Assembly (NCBI GenBank): GCA_947471745.1
Contig: CANJKZ010000172.1
Coordinates: 2,438,501-2,502,500 of the forward strand
DNA length: 64,000 nucleotides
Direction: 5' to 3'
From: Closterium sp. Naga37s-1
Lineage: Eukaryota; Streptophyta; Zygnematophyceae; Desmidiales; Closteriaceae
Part shown: piece by piece, positions 21,925 through 32,530 of the stretch
Position numbering within the stretch: the stretch's first letter is position 1
Layout of the letters: every line of letters begins with the position of its first letter
The notes under the pieces: generated by a model
Database searches by the model: none
What the model was told of the DNA's origin: nothing
What the model saw: only the letters and a program-made list of their open reading frames with translations
Position numbers and translations under genes: made by a program

Positions 21925-22733
21925 TAAGAATGCTCTCCCTTCGTAGCGCTGCTTAAGATTAACTCTGACTAAGCCGACGAAATGAGCTCTATCACAGTCA
22001 CATTGTAGCTCAAGACTCACAGTCTCTCAACAAACTCGGACCCTTGGATAGGGGCTGACTTCGATCGGGCACCCAGGGACCCTCGGAGGTGACCCCGAGG
22101 AGAGGAGTTTCTTGAACTTCCACGCTTTGTTCGTGGTACCCTACCGTCCCCTCATGTTCCCCCCGTCCAGTCCCTTTCCTTGTCCCTGTGGGCTTGTCGT
22201 GCTGTGTCTCGTTACCGTGTCGGTCCCGTTACCGTGCAGATGGCCCGTTTCACCTTGTTCTCCGCTCTCTTGTTCCACCTCCCCCAGTCCTTCCACAGCC
22301 TCCAGAGTCGTCCCTCACGATGTTTCATGACCCGTTGTCCGACTACCTCCATGCCACCCGTCATGTCGTCTCCCGTGTTCTGTCCGCATAAATCACTCAC
22401 CTGAGTGCCCCCCCGTTGTCTGTCTCGGCACTTGTTACCACTGTCATTTGCTTTGCCTCTTCCCACTGACTTGACTACGCCGCTAACCCGGTGAGTGGCC
22501 CTGCTCGTTCTCCGTCCTCTAGGGGTGCTCATATCTTTCCCGTGGAGGTCCTCGAGGACATGCAGTTCGAGCTTGGTTTCCTGGCGGCTGCTGTTCCTTA
22601 TCTCTGCACCATGCTGCTTGCCCCTGAGGGGGATCAAGACGCCCTTGACATCCCGATCCCTCGCACTCACGCCGAGGCGGTCTTGGGACCCTGGGCTTCG
22701 TACTGGATAGCAGCGGAGGAGGCATAGATGGCA
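21925..22733 (+). repeat. Direct repeat A (809 bp), second copy
   Basis: Matches 18499-19307 from TAAGAATGCT to GATGGCA. Differences noted include 22231, 22253 and 22614 relative to the first copy, under 1% overall. At its right edge the copia C4 sequence continues into RT, unlike the first copy, which leads into X1. Confidence 0.92.
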
Positions 22734-23590
22734 TTTTATAGGTCGACAGGCACTTACGTCGACGCCGTCCCACCACCTGGACGAACGTCGTCAGTGGCAT
22801 GTGGCTCTACAAGGTGAAGCGGCCGGCTGGATCACCACCAATTATCAAGGCGCGCTATGTGGCGAGAGGCTTCAGTCAGCGCGAGGGGGTAGACTTCTTT
22901 CGGACCTTCGCTCCCACCCCGAAGATGACCACTCTTCGGGTGTTGTTGCATATTGCAGCTCAGCGCGACTACGAGTTACACTTCTTGGACTTCTCCACAG
23001 CGTTCCTTCAAGGGAGTCTGCACGAGAAGATCTGGCCGCGTCGCCCGCTTGGCTGGACTGGCTCTTTCCTTCATGGGACCCAGTGGCAGCTGCATCGACC
23101 GGTCTACGGCCTGCGCCAGGCTCCCCGCGACTGGCACGACACACTTTGCATGACACTTGCAGCGCTTGACTTCTTTCCGTCGTCAGCTGACCCGTCGCTG
23201 TTCGTCCGCCGTGGCCCGACCCCGTTCTTTGTTCTGGTTTAAATTGACGACATGGTCTTCGCCACACCCGACCGATGCGCACTGGCCTCCGTGACGGAGG
23301 AACTGCAGAGGAGACACACTTGCACTGACCTTGGTGAGCTGCAGCGCTACCTTGGCCTGCAGATCACCTGGGACAGGGCAGCTCGCACCATTACGCTGAC
23401 GCAGTCGCAGTCACGTGGTCGAGATGCTTTGTCTTGTACTCTTGCATCTTCTATATTTGCTATGTACTTGTATGTGGACTGGCCTTGTGGCCCCTTGTTT
23501 GTTCTCAGACTAGGTAGTGATCTTGAGATCCACCCCGAGAGTTGCTTTGTTCTTGTGCACTGGTCTTGTGGCCGTTGCTTGTCCTTTCTA
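22734..23590 (+). mobile_element. C4: Ty1/copia remnant, RT part and 3' noncoding region
   Basis: Copia reverse transcriptase of the short-LTR lineage, with VKRPAGSPP (near 22814), RGFSQREGVDFF (near 22865), FLDFSTAFLQG (near 22984), VYGLRQAPRDWHDT (near 23102), an IDDMVFA-type catalytic motif (near 23245) and YLGLQITWDRA (near 23350). After this the sequence passes into the lineage's 3' noncoding region, including the twin hairpin motif (23481-23573). RNase H is missing and no LTR follows. It is broken. Together with repeat A it forms one remnant whose 5' part is absent. Confidence 0.88.
23481..23573 (+). other. C4 twin hairpin motif
   Basis: GGCC-TTGT-GGCC at 23481-23492 and GGTC-TTGT-GGCC at 23562-23573 (the second stem closes with one G.U pair), 81 nt apart, in the same position relative to the pol end as in C3 and C7. 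Confidence 0.55.
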
Positions 23591-26046
23591 TTGTAACACA
23601 TCACAGTGCCACCTCTGCTCTACGCCGACATTCAGCCACATCGCGACCCCTGGAACACCATCAACTGGGGCAATGAGCCATCGATCCCGCGTCGCATCGT
23701 CTACGGACCCGATCCCGAGCCGCGCGAGCTTACGCTCGTCCCCGGAACAATACATGAGACCAATATCTCTCTCTCGGTTATCCCCGTTAGGGAATTCCGA
23801 ACGCTGATGCTGACGACGGCGAACGACGAGACAGCGGAAGCAGAAGCACCAACAGCGCCAACTCCGCTTCCTGAAGAAGACCCCGAAGTGGTGCGCGCGC
23901 GCTATATGCGCACCTCCGGACTGCGTGCATCTGACAATCTGTAGCACCAGCGCATCGGTCATCCCTCGCGCGTGACCATGAACAACTGCATTGAGGCAAG
24001 ATTTTTCGCACCTGGCACACTCCTGCGCCTTGACGGCTCCGAAATCAGAACCACATCATAGCCGCGCACCTGCACCGTCTGCCCCGAAGCCGCGCTGAGT
24101 CATCAGCTGTTTCCGCTGCTGGAACCAGGAACCAACCACTACCCCAATCTACAATAGCTATACAACGATTTCCTTGTTGTCGAACACTGTGGGCTTAACG
24201 ATGAAGGGTATACGCTTACCTTCGTGGATGCTGGAACTCGTTATGTGTGGATCGGAAACGTGCAATTCCACAGCAGGGCGTACGAACTTTTCCGCCTCTG
24301 GCTTGCTCACGCGCAACGGCAATCAGGGAAGAACTGCAAATCCGACAGACTAACGGCGCAGCAAAATTTCGCAGCAAGGAGATGCAGGACTACCTGGGGC
24401 AGAAACGGATATCGCACCATATCTCCCTCCCCTATGCGAATCCGCAGTAGGGCGTCGCTAAGTGCACTAATTGCACCCTCATGACCAATGTGCACGCGCT
24501 ATTGAAGCAGTCCAAGCTTCCCGCAATGTACTGACCATACGCTGTGCCCCACGCTGTGCACCACGCTGTGCACAACCCTCTCTCCACCAGTGCTATCACG
24601 GGCATCCTGTCGCCGCACGTAAAATGGACGGGCAAGAAATGCGACACCTCCATGCCCCGCGTGTTGGGGTGCATGGTGGAGTACCGCCCTCCTACCTCAA
24701 CCATCGGCAAGCTTACGAGCCGCGCGCGCTGGGGTATTCACTATTCACCTTTGCATTAGCTACGAATGCCAAGCCTGAATAGTTCTTGACCAGCTCAGCA
24801 TCAAGGTGACGCACGCCCGCGATGTTATCTTCTACGAGCGACTCAACCTCGCTCAGTACCGCGCGGACGAGCAGGCAGGCGCAAACCAGATCTACGCGAA
24901 CGACGGGCGCAGCTATGCTACTCCAAAAGACCAGGCTGCCGCTGCCATCCTTAAAACTGCAGCAGAAGGGACCATCAAGCGCTTCAAGGCGCGCTGGGTC
25001 GTACGTGGTTACGACTAGAGGCACGGCATAGATTTCGACCAGACCTTCGCTTCGCTCCGGTCAGCCGCCATACCTCCGTGCGAATTCTACTCGCGATCGC
25101 TACATCAAGGCACCTCCCGCTCCGCCAAATCGACGTGAAAAACACGTTCATGTACGCGTTAGTAGATGCGGTGATTTTTGTGGAGCAGCCGCACACTTAC
25201 GAAGAGGGTGACCCGTGCGTGTGTCAATTGAAGAAGTCGCTTTATGGGATCAAACAAGCTCTAAGGCTCTGGTAGCAGCGCCTGCTCAAAATCCTACTTG
25301 TGATAGGGTTCACGCAGCTGTCGCACGACCTCGGGATGTATCGCCTGCATTTCTGTGGCGATTACATCCTTCTCTCAGTGTACGTAGAAAATTTGCTCTA
25401 CACAGTATTGAGCAACACGCTGCTCGACCAATTTAAGGAGAACCTGGCGATGCGCGTCGACATCACCACTAATCACAACGTGAAGCAGTTCCTGGGCCTT
25501 AATATCTCCTATGCTGAAACATTTGAGAAGCGCTTCAACATCACTCCTACACCACTCTCCACTCCTTACCGCACGCCCGGACCGAACCACAAACCCGACA
25601 GCCAAGCCCTATCTCTCGCAGGCCTTCACACATACCAGCAGCAGCTAGATAACTGCTCTTTGTCTTAGTAACCTACCTCAGCGCGCCCTGCAATTCTTCA
25701 TCTCCACGCCCAATATTGGACTCCGCTACTCCACAGTCACAACTCCCTCATTCAACCTCATCGGCTACGTGGACACCGATCACGTTGCTGACCCCGACAA
25801 TCAACGGTCCATAATTGGGTTCCTGTTCTAGCTCGAGCCAACAGGGCCATCTCCTGGAACTCGCAGAAGTAGGAACTGGTTGCCGGGGAATCGACGGAAG
25901 CAGAATTCATTGCCGCGATAGTTGCAGATTGTGAAGGCTCTACTTGCAAGAGCTCCTGCATGAAGCGAATATCCCAACTTCGCCGACCTTCCACCTGCAC
26001 TGTGAGTGACAACCAGAGTGCGATCAGAATCATCACCCACACCAAA
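23591..26046 (+). mobile_element. C5: decayed Ty1/copia Pol remnant of a third family
   Basis: Pol motifs in order on the plus strand: GAG-pre-integrase HQRIGHPSRVT (near 23945), integrase fragments (about 24200-24530, including SHHISLPYANPQ), RT N-terminus RFKARWVVRGYD (near 24980), DVKNTFMYA and QLKKSLYGIKQA (25130-25265), the RT connection (25300-25600), and RNase H with VDTDHVADPDN (near 25770). The sequence is unlike the short-LTR and long-LTR families here. No LTR is seen. It is broken many times and ends at 26046, where the LTR of C6 begins. Confidence 0.85.
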
Positions 26047-26865
26047 TGTTATAGTCACAATAGGCTTGAATGTGCCTAAAACGAAAGATAGAGAGCACAG
26101 ACGGATTTCTGCACAGCGGCTTCAAACGTTGATAGCGTTCTGCTCACAGCTGCAAATGACTTGATTCAAATTGGATCTGGAGCGTCTTCACGTCGTCTAC
26201 AATTATCAATTTAGATTGCACGATTTGATAAAGAATTGACGACACAGCGTCGGTTTGAACGAACGGTACTATGGCAGCCACTATAGTCTTAGAACACAAG
26301 ATAGGAAGAGTTGCGAGTTGGGAATGACTCCCAGCTCCTACAAACCCCAAGAGCCGAGGTACAGTGATGTGGAACAGTGCCACACTGTCCCCAACCACGA
26401 AGGGTCTCGAAACTACCCTTCACTAGGGCCTACACCAAGTGAAATGTTACACTACACAAAGTAATGTAACTATCTTCAATATCTTGAGGTGTACCCTTTT
26501 GGCGAGCTTCGAAATCACTTGAGGCTTGACACCAAGGCTCGGGCTCTTCATCACAAACTCATCCTTGAGTTCTTGATGGGTCTGCTGCACACACCTGCGA
26601 CACGCCGAACGTTCGACACAGGACAAAATAGAAACCGCGCACGACAAAATAGAAACCGCGCGCGAGACACAGACGACCGCGTAACACGCGTCTAGCGATA
26701 ACTCGCTATTGACTCGACACACACACTCGACATCATGACTCAACATTCACACACAATTATAAGCATGAAATATATATTATCCCATGCCCTCATACCATTC
26801 CATACACACACACATTCACGCACACGGACAACAAGCCGAGTGCAAACCGTAGGGTTGCACCAACA
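26047..26865 (-). repeat. C6 3' LTR (819 bp)
   Basis: Begins TGTTATAGTC and ends GCACCAACA in plus-strand reading. It repeats at 31712-32530 at a constant offset of 5665 with about six substitutions. Confidence 0.96.
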
Positions 26866-26867
26866 AA

Positions 26868-26876
26868 CTCCCCCTC
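26868..26876 (-). other. C6 polypurine tract
   Basis: On the minus strand this reads GAGGGGGAG, just inside the 3' LTR. It is identical to the core of the C2 tract. Confidence 0.88.
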
Positions 26877-26906
26877 GGATTGTTGGCCTTAGGGTATGTT
26901 GCTCTC

Positions 26907-29900
26907 TCAGTTCAGAGCCATCCCAGCCAGCTTGCAGCACTTCCAATGCTGCTGCTCCACCAGCCTCTTGGTCATCATGTCAGCCGGCTGCCCCGTGGTC
27001 TTCACGTAGCGCAACTCAACTTCACCCGCGGTTACCATGCTCCTCGTCCAATGCCACTTCACCCTCATGTGCTTCGTGAGTCCATGCAACACAGGGTTCT
27101 TAGCAAGAGCAATGGCACCCTGGCTGTCACAGTACAGTGGGGTAGGTCCTTGCTGCTCCTCCCCCAATTCAGCCAACAAACGCCGCTGCCACACAATCTC
27201 CCGTACGGCACGGAAGAGTGCCATGTACTCGGACTCCACCGAGCTCAAAGCTTGGTCAACCTGCTTCTTGCTCTCCCAAGCAGTTGGGCCTCCACCAACA
27301 CAGCATATGAAGCCTCCCACACTTGTCATGTCCTCTGGTTCTGATGCATATGAAGCATCCGAGTAGGCGGTGAGGAACAAACGCCCGGGTTCAACACCAT
27401 CCGCGCCCTTTTGGCGCCTTTGTGCCGCCGCCGAGTATTGCAGCCCAACGGTCGGTGTTTGGCCAAGATACTTGGCCACCCTCATTCCAGCTGCTACCTG
27501 CTCCTCATTAGGGCATTGCACAACCCTAGCCAGCTGCCCGGTAGCAAACGCGACGTCCGGTCGGGTGTTTACCGCCGCATACATGAGGCTGCCCACCAAC
27601 GAGTGAAATCGGCGCCTCTCCTCTTCACCAACGCTCTCCTCCTCTGGTCCCTTCACACACTTGAACCCAGAGGGAAAGGGTGTAGCCACATGGCCTTCAC
27701 TCTGCCCAAAGTTGGCAGCCAATGCCTCCAGGTACTTTCGTTGATGCACCCGCATGCACCGCTTCTCCACATCTCGTTCGATGTGGAGCCCAAGGTAGAA
27801 GCTCACGTCACCAAGGGCCTTGCACTTGAACTTGTCTTGAAGCTTCAGCATCACCTCCTTCACAAGGTCAGAAGAGGGTGAGAAAATGAGGATGTCATCC
27901 ACATAAACCACCATGAAACTCCTCTGCTCCCCCTCGCCAAGCATGAACAAGGAGTGATCGGCCGTTGAGGGAGTGAAGCCGATCCCCTCCAACACTTCGC
28001 GCAGCTTCATGTACCATTGCCTAGGGGCCTGCTTCAGCCCATAGAGGGCCTTCTTCAGCTTCCACACTCTGCCACTACCATCATCAAACCCCTCTGGCTG
28101 CGCCATAAATATCTCCTCCTCAAGGATGCCGTTAAGGAATGCCGTTACGATGTCCATTTGCTTTACTACCCATCCTTTGATGGCGGCTCCCGCGAATAGG
28201 GTTCGCAGCGTCGTCGGCTTCACCACAAGGGCAAACAGCTCCTTGAAGTCCACCTTCTCCTTCTGCTGGTACCCCTTGGCTACAAGCCTAGACTTGTAGC
28301 GCTCGATCTTGCCGTCGGCATCCGACTTGATTTTGAAGAGCCACTTGGACGTTATCGCCGTACGCCCCTCCGGTAGCTCCACCAATTCAAACGTGTCATT
28401 CTCCTCGATGCTCTTCAGCTCACTCTCCATGGCCTTCTTCCACTCCTCAGCATCACTACTCTCCAAAGCCTCCTTGAGAGTTGCTGGTTCTCCCGGCATC
28501 TCCACCGGAGAGAAGAACGCGAAGGCACACTCCTCGTAGTCACTCTCCTCGTCGTCTCCGACCATCATTGCCGCTCCGGCCAGGGCTGTCTTGCCCTGCT
28601 TTCCCGGCGCATCATAGGTCAGCCTATTAGGGGGTTGAACTCTCCTCTTCCCCCTTCCTTCCTCCTCAGCTGCAGGGACTTGAAGGCCTTGGCGTTGCTG
28701 CGGTGTGGCTCGAATCCGTGGAGCACTCGTAGTACGGGAAGGGAGTGACGGTGCACGCTCGCTCACTTGCTGCACCTCCTCCTCTTCTTCCTCTGCATCA
28801 TTGGCCTCCTCTCCCCCATTCACAAGGGAGGATTGCCTTGTGGTTGTGCTGCCGCTGCTCAGTTCCAAAGGCAGCTCCACATGCTCCAAACCGGAACTCT
28901 TCACCTCCCCAAACCGCACGCCTATCTTCGCCTCATTCTCCGCCTTCCAATCCTTGTACATGAAGTTCTCCATGAACTTGCAGTCCCTGCTCACCAAGAA
29001 CTTCTTGGTGAATGGGTCCCAAAGAAGCCATCCCTTGCTGTTTTGAGCCATGCCCAAGTGCACGGCCCACACCGCCTTGGCACCAAGCTTGTTGTGCCGA
29101 AGATGCTTAGGCACGAGCGCCATGCACATGCACCCGAACACCCGAAGCATATCCACCTTTGGCTTCCTTCCTAGCCACTCCACATAGGGCACCCATTTGT
29201 CTGCTCCCACATGATTCAAGGCTCTGTTCTTGGCCACACACGCGCTCCGCACCGCATCAGGCCAGAAATAGTCGGGTAGCCCGGCTTCAATGAGCAACCC
29301 GCGTGCCGCCTCCGTGATTGTGCGGTTCGCTCGCTCGGCGATGCCGTTCATTGCAGGGGAGTATGGCATGGTGAGGGAGTGCTGAATACCATTCTTCTTC
29401 AGCCACAACCCAAACTCCTTGCTCAGGAACTCTCCCCCTCGATCGGTGCGGATTGACTTGACTAGACGGTCTTGTTGCCGCTCCACCATCGGGAACCAAT
29501 CCGTCTTCAACGTTTCAGCCACGTCGCTCTTCTTGGCCAGCACGTACACCCAAGTCATGCGGGTGTAGACGTCGACAATGGTGAGAAAATACTCAGCTCC
29601 AGCAGCTCCAAGCTTCAGGGGGCCCACCACGTCCATCACCACCTCATCAAGCGGTGCCTTTGCCGTTGCCTCCGAACTAGGGAACGGAAACCGGGTGAAC
29701 TTGGCTTGAATGCACGTCGGGCAGCCAAGCACCTCATCGGGCTCCCCCTTCACACGTATGCCAGCAACCATCTCATTCTTCACTAGCTGCTGCAAGATGG
29801 GCAGGGCCACATGCCCCATGCGCCGATGCAAGGTGAGCCAATCACACTCCCCCGTAGCCGAAGTTGGATTGGAGAATGCCGCGCTCGCAATAGCGCCCCA

Positions 29901-30521
29901 CATACTCTCTCCGTAGTCCTCCTCCGCTGCTGCCTCTGGGTTCTCCTTACCCTTTTGCTGCTCCTTGGTTGCTGCACCACTCTCCTTAGGTTCACTGAAC
30001 TTGCTGGTCCCTCCAGGTTTGCTCTTCTTGAGCTCATTCTCCTTAGCGCGACCGTTTGCGCCATCGTCGCTACCGACCGCTCCATCCTTGGTGCTGATGC
30101 TTGCTGCCACTTGCCTCTCCTTAGGCATAGGGACCACTGGGATCTGCCACATCTCGTTGTAGACATCCCTATCCTCATGAAGGTCCCAAAGAATTCGATC
30201 GCCAAGCCTTGCGGTGTAGGTCTTGGCTCCCTTCGAGTTCGTGTCCATGCCGGCCTTTGCCAACCGCCGCACGGAAATCAGGTTTGCAGCAAGGCTGGGC
30301 ACCCAAAGCACGTTCTTGAGGCCCACCATCTTCCCATCAGCACCCTTGAACATGGCCTTGCCCATGCCTTTCACCTCTGCTCGCTGCCCCAAAGCCGATG
30401 TGACATGCTTCACCGGTGACGGCTCGAGTTCGGTGAGCAAGTCCGGGCGAGGTGTCATGCTATAGGTAGCGCCACTATCAATCACCCAATAGCCCAGGGG
30501 GTGTAGGGTCACCTTCCTCAC
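26907..30521 (-). CDS. C6 Pol polyprotein (1204 aa), Ty1/copia
   Basis: An open frame covers the enzymatic half of the element. It starts close to the protease (WVIDSGATYSMT, about residues 13-24), then GAG-pre-integrase (LHRRMGHVALP, about 230), integrase core (VVMDVVGPL near 290, RTDRGGEF near 360, NGIAERANR near 393), a linker, reverse transcriptase with VYVDDILIF (about 870) and RNase H with AYSDASYAS (about 1050), ending past TKHMRVKWHW. The order and residues are standard for copia. The upstream start is the first Met of the open stretch and may not be the true start of the mature product. The frame runs almost to the polypurine tract, as in C2. Confidence 0.93.
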   Translation of the reverse strand: MRKVTLHPLGYWVIDSGATYSMTPRPDLLTELEPSPVKHVTSALGQRAEVKGMGKAMFKGADGKMVGLKNVLWVPSLAANLISVRRLAKAGMDTNSKGAKTYTARLGDRILWDLHEDRDVYNEMWQIPVVPMPKERQVAASISTKDGAVGSDDGANGRAKENELKKSKPGGTSKFSEPKESGAATKEQQKGKENPEAAAEEDYGESMWGAIASAAFSNPTSATGECDWLTLHRRMGHVALPILQQLVKNEMVAGIRVKGEPDEVLGCPTCIQAKFTRFPFPSSEATAKAPLDEVVMDVVGPLKLGAAGAEYFLTIVDVYTRMTWVYVLAKKSDVAETLKTDWFPMVERQQDRLVKSIRTDRGGEFLSKEFGLWLKKNGIQHSLTMPYSPAMNGIAERANRTITEAARGLLIEAGLPDYFWPDAVRSACVAKNRALNHVGADKWVPYVEWLGRKPKVDMLRVFGCMCMALVPKHLRHNKLGAKAVWAVHLGMAQNSKGWLLWDPFTKKFLVSRDCKFMENFMYKDWKAENEAKIGVRFGEVKSSGLEHVELPLELSSGSTTTRQSSLVNGGEEANDAEEEEEEVQQVSERAPSLPSRTTSAPRIRATPQQRQGLQVPAAEEEGRGKRRVQPPNRLTYDAPGKQGKTALAGAAMMVGDDEESDYEECAFAFFSPVEMPGEPATLKEALESSDAEEWKKAMESELKSIEENDTFELVELPEGRTAITSKWLFKIKSDADGKIERYKSRLVAKGYQQKEKVDFKELFALVVKPTTLRTLFAGAAIKGWVVKQMDIVTAFLNGILEEEIFMAQPEGFDDGSGRVWKLKKALYGLKQAPRQWYMKLREVLEGIGFTPSTADHSLFMLGEGEQRSFMVVYVDDILIFSPSSDLVKEVMLKLQDKFKCKALGDVSFYLGLHIERDVEKRCMRVHQRKYLEALAANFGQSEGHVATPFPSGFKCVKGPEEESVGEEERRRFHSLVGSLMYAAVNTRPDVAFATGQLARVVQCPNEEQVAAGMRVAKYLGQTPTVGLQYSAAAQRRQKGADGVEPGRLFLTAYSDASYASEPEDMTSVGGFICCVGGGPTAWESKKQVDQALSSVESEYMALFRAVREIVWQRRLLAELGEEQQGPTPLYCDSQGAIALAKNPVLHGLTKHMRVKWHWTRSMVTAGEVELRYVKTTGQPADMMTKRLVEQQHWKCCKLAGMALN

Positions 30522-30543
30522 AGCTGCTGGCTCCTCAAAGCCT

Positions 30544-31710
30544 TCATCCTTCTCTGGACCAGCCGGGTACTTGCGTCGACACGAAGTAGAATAGACCCGG
30601 GTATCGATCGTCGCTCGGGTCCTTGTCGTTGTCTCCGCTCTTCATGTTTGCAGCTCCGCCACCGCGACCGCCACGGCCTCCACGGCCTCGTCCTCTCCCT
30701 CCTCCTGCTCCTCTACCCTCTTGGCCTTGAGCAGGGGTCCAACCATCAGGGAGTTTGTAGCAGTCGCGCCACATGTGTCCGCTCTTGTGGCAATAGTGAC
30801 ACTCGCCGTCGAATCGGCCGCGACCGCGTCCGTAGCTCTTGTCGTCGCTGCCGTAACCGCCACTCCTGCGGCCTCCGCCGAAGTTGCTGCCACCAAACCT
30901 TCCTCCCCCTCGTCCTCTGCCTCTTCCTCGACCATATCCACGGCCGATGCTCGCTGCCCCAGCGCCATCCGCACTCGCCAACTCACGGCGGCGGAAATCC
31001 TCTTGAAGGATAGCTCGCTTCACGTCTTCAAGCGAGAGGCGGGGCAAGTCGCGATTAAGGTTGATGATGAGCGAGGACCATGACTCTGGGAGTAAGGCCA
31101 GCAACTTGGTCTTCTTTTGGAGCTCACTGTAGTTCAAATCAGCTCCCTCAAGCCGCGTCAACAAGTCGAAGAATTTCTGCACCCCTTCTTCAACCGCTTC
31201 GTCTTCTTCAATTCGTAGTGCCGCCATTTGCCGTTCCAACACCACCGCTACCGCCGCTGTTGCAGGAGCATGTACACCCTTGAGAGCAGCCCATGCCTTT
31301 GGTCCTTTCTCTGGTTCACGCTGGAATGGCTTGATGTGACGGATCTGACTGCTCCCCAACGCTTGCCCAAGTAAGAGATAGCCTTGTGCGCTCTTCCGCA
31401 CCCACGGGCTCTTCTCCGGGTCGTTCTCGGGGCGCTTCTCCGTTCCTTCCATCACCTCCAGCAGGTCATAGTGGTCAAAGATGTTCTCCATCTTGAAGGA
31501 CCATTCAGCAAAGTTGTCACCGTTGAACTTGTCAAGCCCAAACACCCTAGGCTCATCCCTAGGTGGGCCAAGACTTGGTTGCATGGGCGCCATGGCTGAA
31601 TCACGGGGTTGGCCTTGAGCTTGAGCTTCTCCACTGCCACCAGCACCTCTGCCACCCCTTTCCTCAGGTCCAGACATTGTCGAAACTGCTCCAAGGGGCT
31701 CTGATACCAC
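30544..31710 (-). CDS. C6 Gag (388 aa), Ty1/copia
   Basis: The Gag frame begins close to the primer site. It shows the copia Gag core (FGLDKFNGDNFAEWSFKM, about residues 57-74, UBN2-like through about 230), an Arg/Gly-rich stretch (about 255-300) and a CCHC zinc knuckle (CHYCHKSGHMWRDC, about 304-317), followed by a Gly/Arg-rich tail. It packages the element RNA. It is the counterpart of the first 290 residues of the C2 polyprotein. A fragment of a related Gag is found at 55036-55220. Confidence 0.92.
   Translation of the reverse strand: MVSEPLGAVSTMSGPEERGGRGAGGSGEAQAQGQPRDSAMAPMQPSLGPPRDEPRVFGLDKFNGDNFAEWSFKMENIFDHYDLLEVMEGTEKRPENDPEKSPWVRKSAQGYLLLGQALGSSQIRHIKPFQREPEKGPKAWAALKGVHAPATAAVAVVLERQMAALRIEEDEAVEEGVQKFFDLLTRLEGADLNYSELQKKTKLLALLPESWSSLIINLNRDLPRLSLEDVKRAILQEDFRRRELASADGAGAASIGRGYGRGRGRGRGGGRFGGSNFGGGRRSGGYGSDDKSYGRGRGRFDGECHYCHKSGHMWRDCYKLPDGWTPAQGQEGRGAGGGRGRGRGGRGGRGGGAANMKSGDNDKDPSDDRYPGLFYFVSTQVPGWSREG
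31698..31709 (-). other. C6 primer-binding site, tRNA-iMet type
   Basis: On the minus strand this reads TGGTATCAGAGC, two bases inside the 5' LTR. Confidence 0.95.
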
Positions 31711-31711
31711 T

Positions 31712-32530
31712 TGTTATAGTCACAATAGGCTTGAATGTGCCTAAAACGAAAGATAGAGAGCACAGACGGATTTCTGCACAGCGGCTTCAAACGTTGATAG
31801 CGTTCTGCTCACAGCTGCAAATGACTTGATTCAAATTGGATCTGGAGCGTCTTCACGTCGTCTACAATTAGCAATTTAGATTGCACGATTTGATAAAGAA
31901 TTGACGACACACCGTCGGTTTGAACGAACGGTACTATGGCAGCCACTATAGTCTTAGAACACAAGATAGGAAGAGTTGCGAGTTGGGAATGACTCCCAGC
32001 TCCTACAAACCCCAAGAGCCGAGGTACAGTGATGTGGAACAGTGCCACACTGTCCCCAACCACGAAGGGTCTCGAAACTACCCTTCACTAGGGCCTACAC
32101 CAAGTGAAATGTTACACTACACAAAGTAATGTAACTATCTTCAATATCTTGAGGTGTACCCTTTTGGCGAGCTTCGAAATCATTTGAGGCTTGACACCAA
32201 GGCTCGGGCTCTTCATCACAAACTCATCCTTGAGTTCTTGATGGGTCTGCTGCACACACCTGCGACACGCCGAACGTTCGACACATGACAAAATAGAAAC
32301 CGCGCACGACAAAATAGAAACCGCGCGCGAGACACAAACGACCGCGTAACACGCGTCTAGCGATAACTCGCTATTGACTCGACACACACACTCGACATCA
32401 TGACTCAACATTCACACACAATTATAAGCATGAAATATATATTATCCCATGCCCTCATACCATTCCATACACATACACATTCACGCACACGGACAACAAG
32501 CCGAGTGCAAACCGTAGGGTTGCACCAACA
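31712..32530 (-). repeat. C6 5' LTR (819 bp)
   Basis: Copy of 26047-26865. Its outer end is followed by unrelated GC-rich sequence with no copy of the left flank. Confidence 0.96.

Larger units (their letters stand above)
26047..32530 (-). mobile_element. C6: nearly whole Ty1/copia element, long-LTR lineage
   Basis: This 6.5-kb element lies on the minus strand with 819-bp LTRs (26047-26865 and 31712-32530), an iMet primer site, a polypurine tract and long gag and pol frames. I counted six substitutions between the LTRs, about 0.7%, so the insertion is young though older than C2. The flanking five bases do not match (CCAAA on the left, GCCTG on the right), so the target duplication is missing. 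The coding part looks nearly whole, with gag and pol in two adjacent open frames. Whether that is the native layout or one break is not settled here. Confidence 0.95.
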
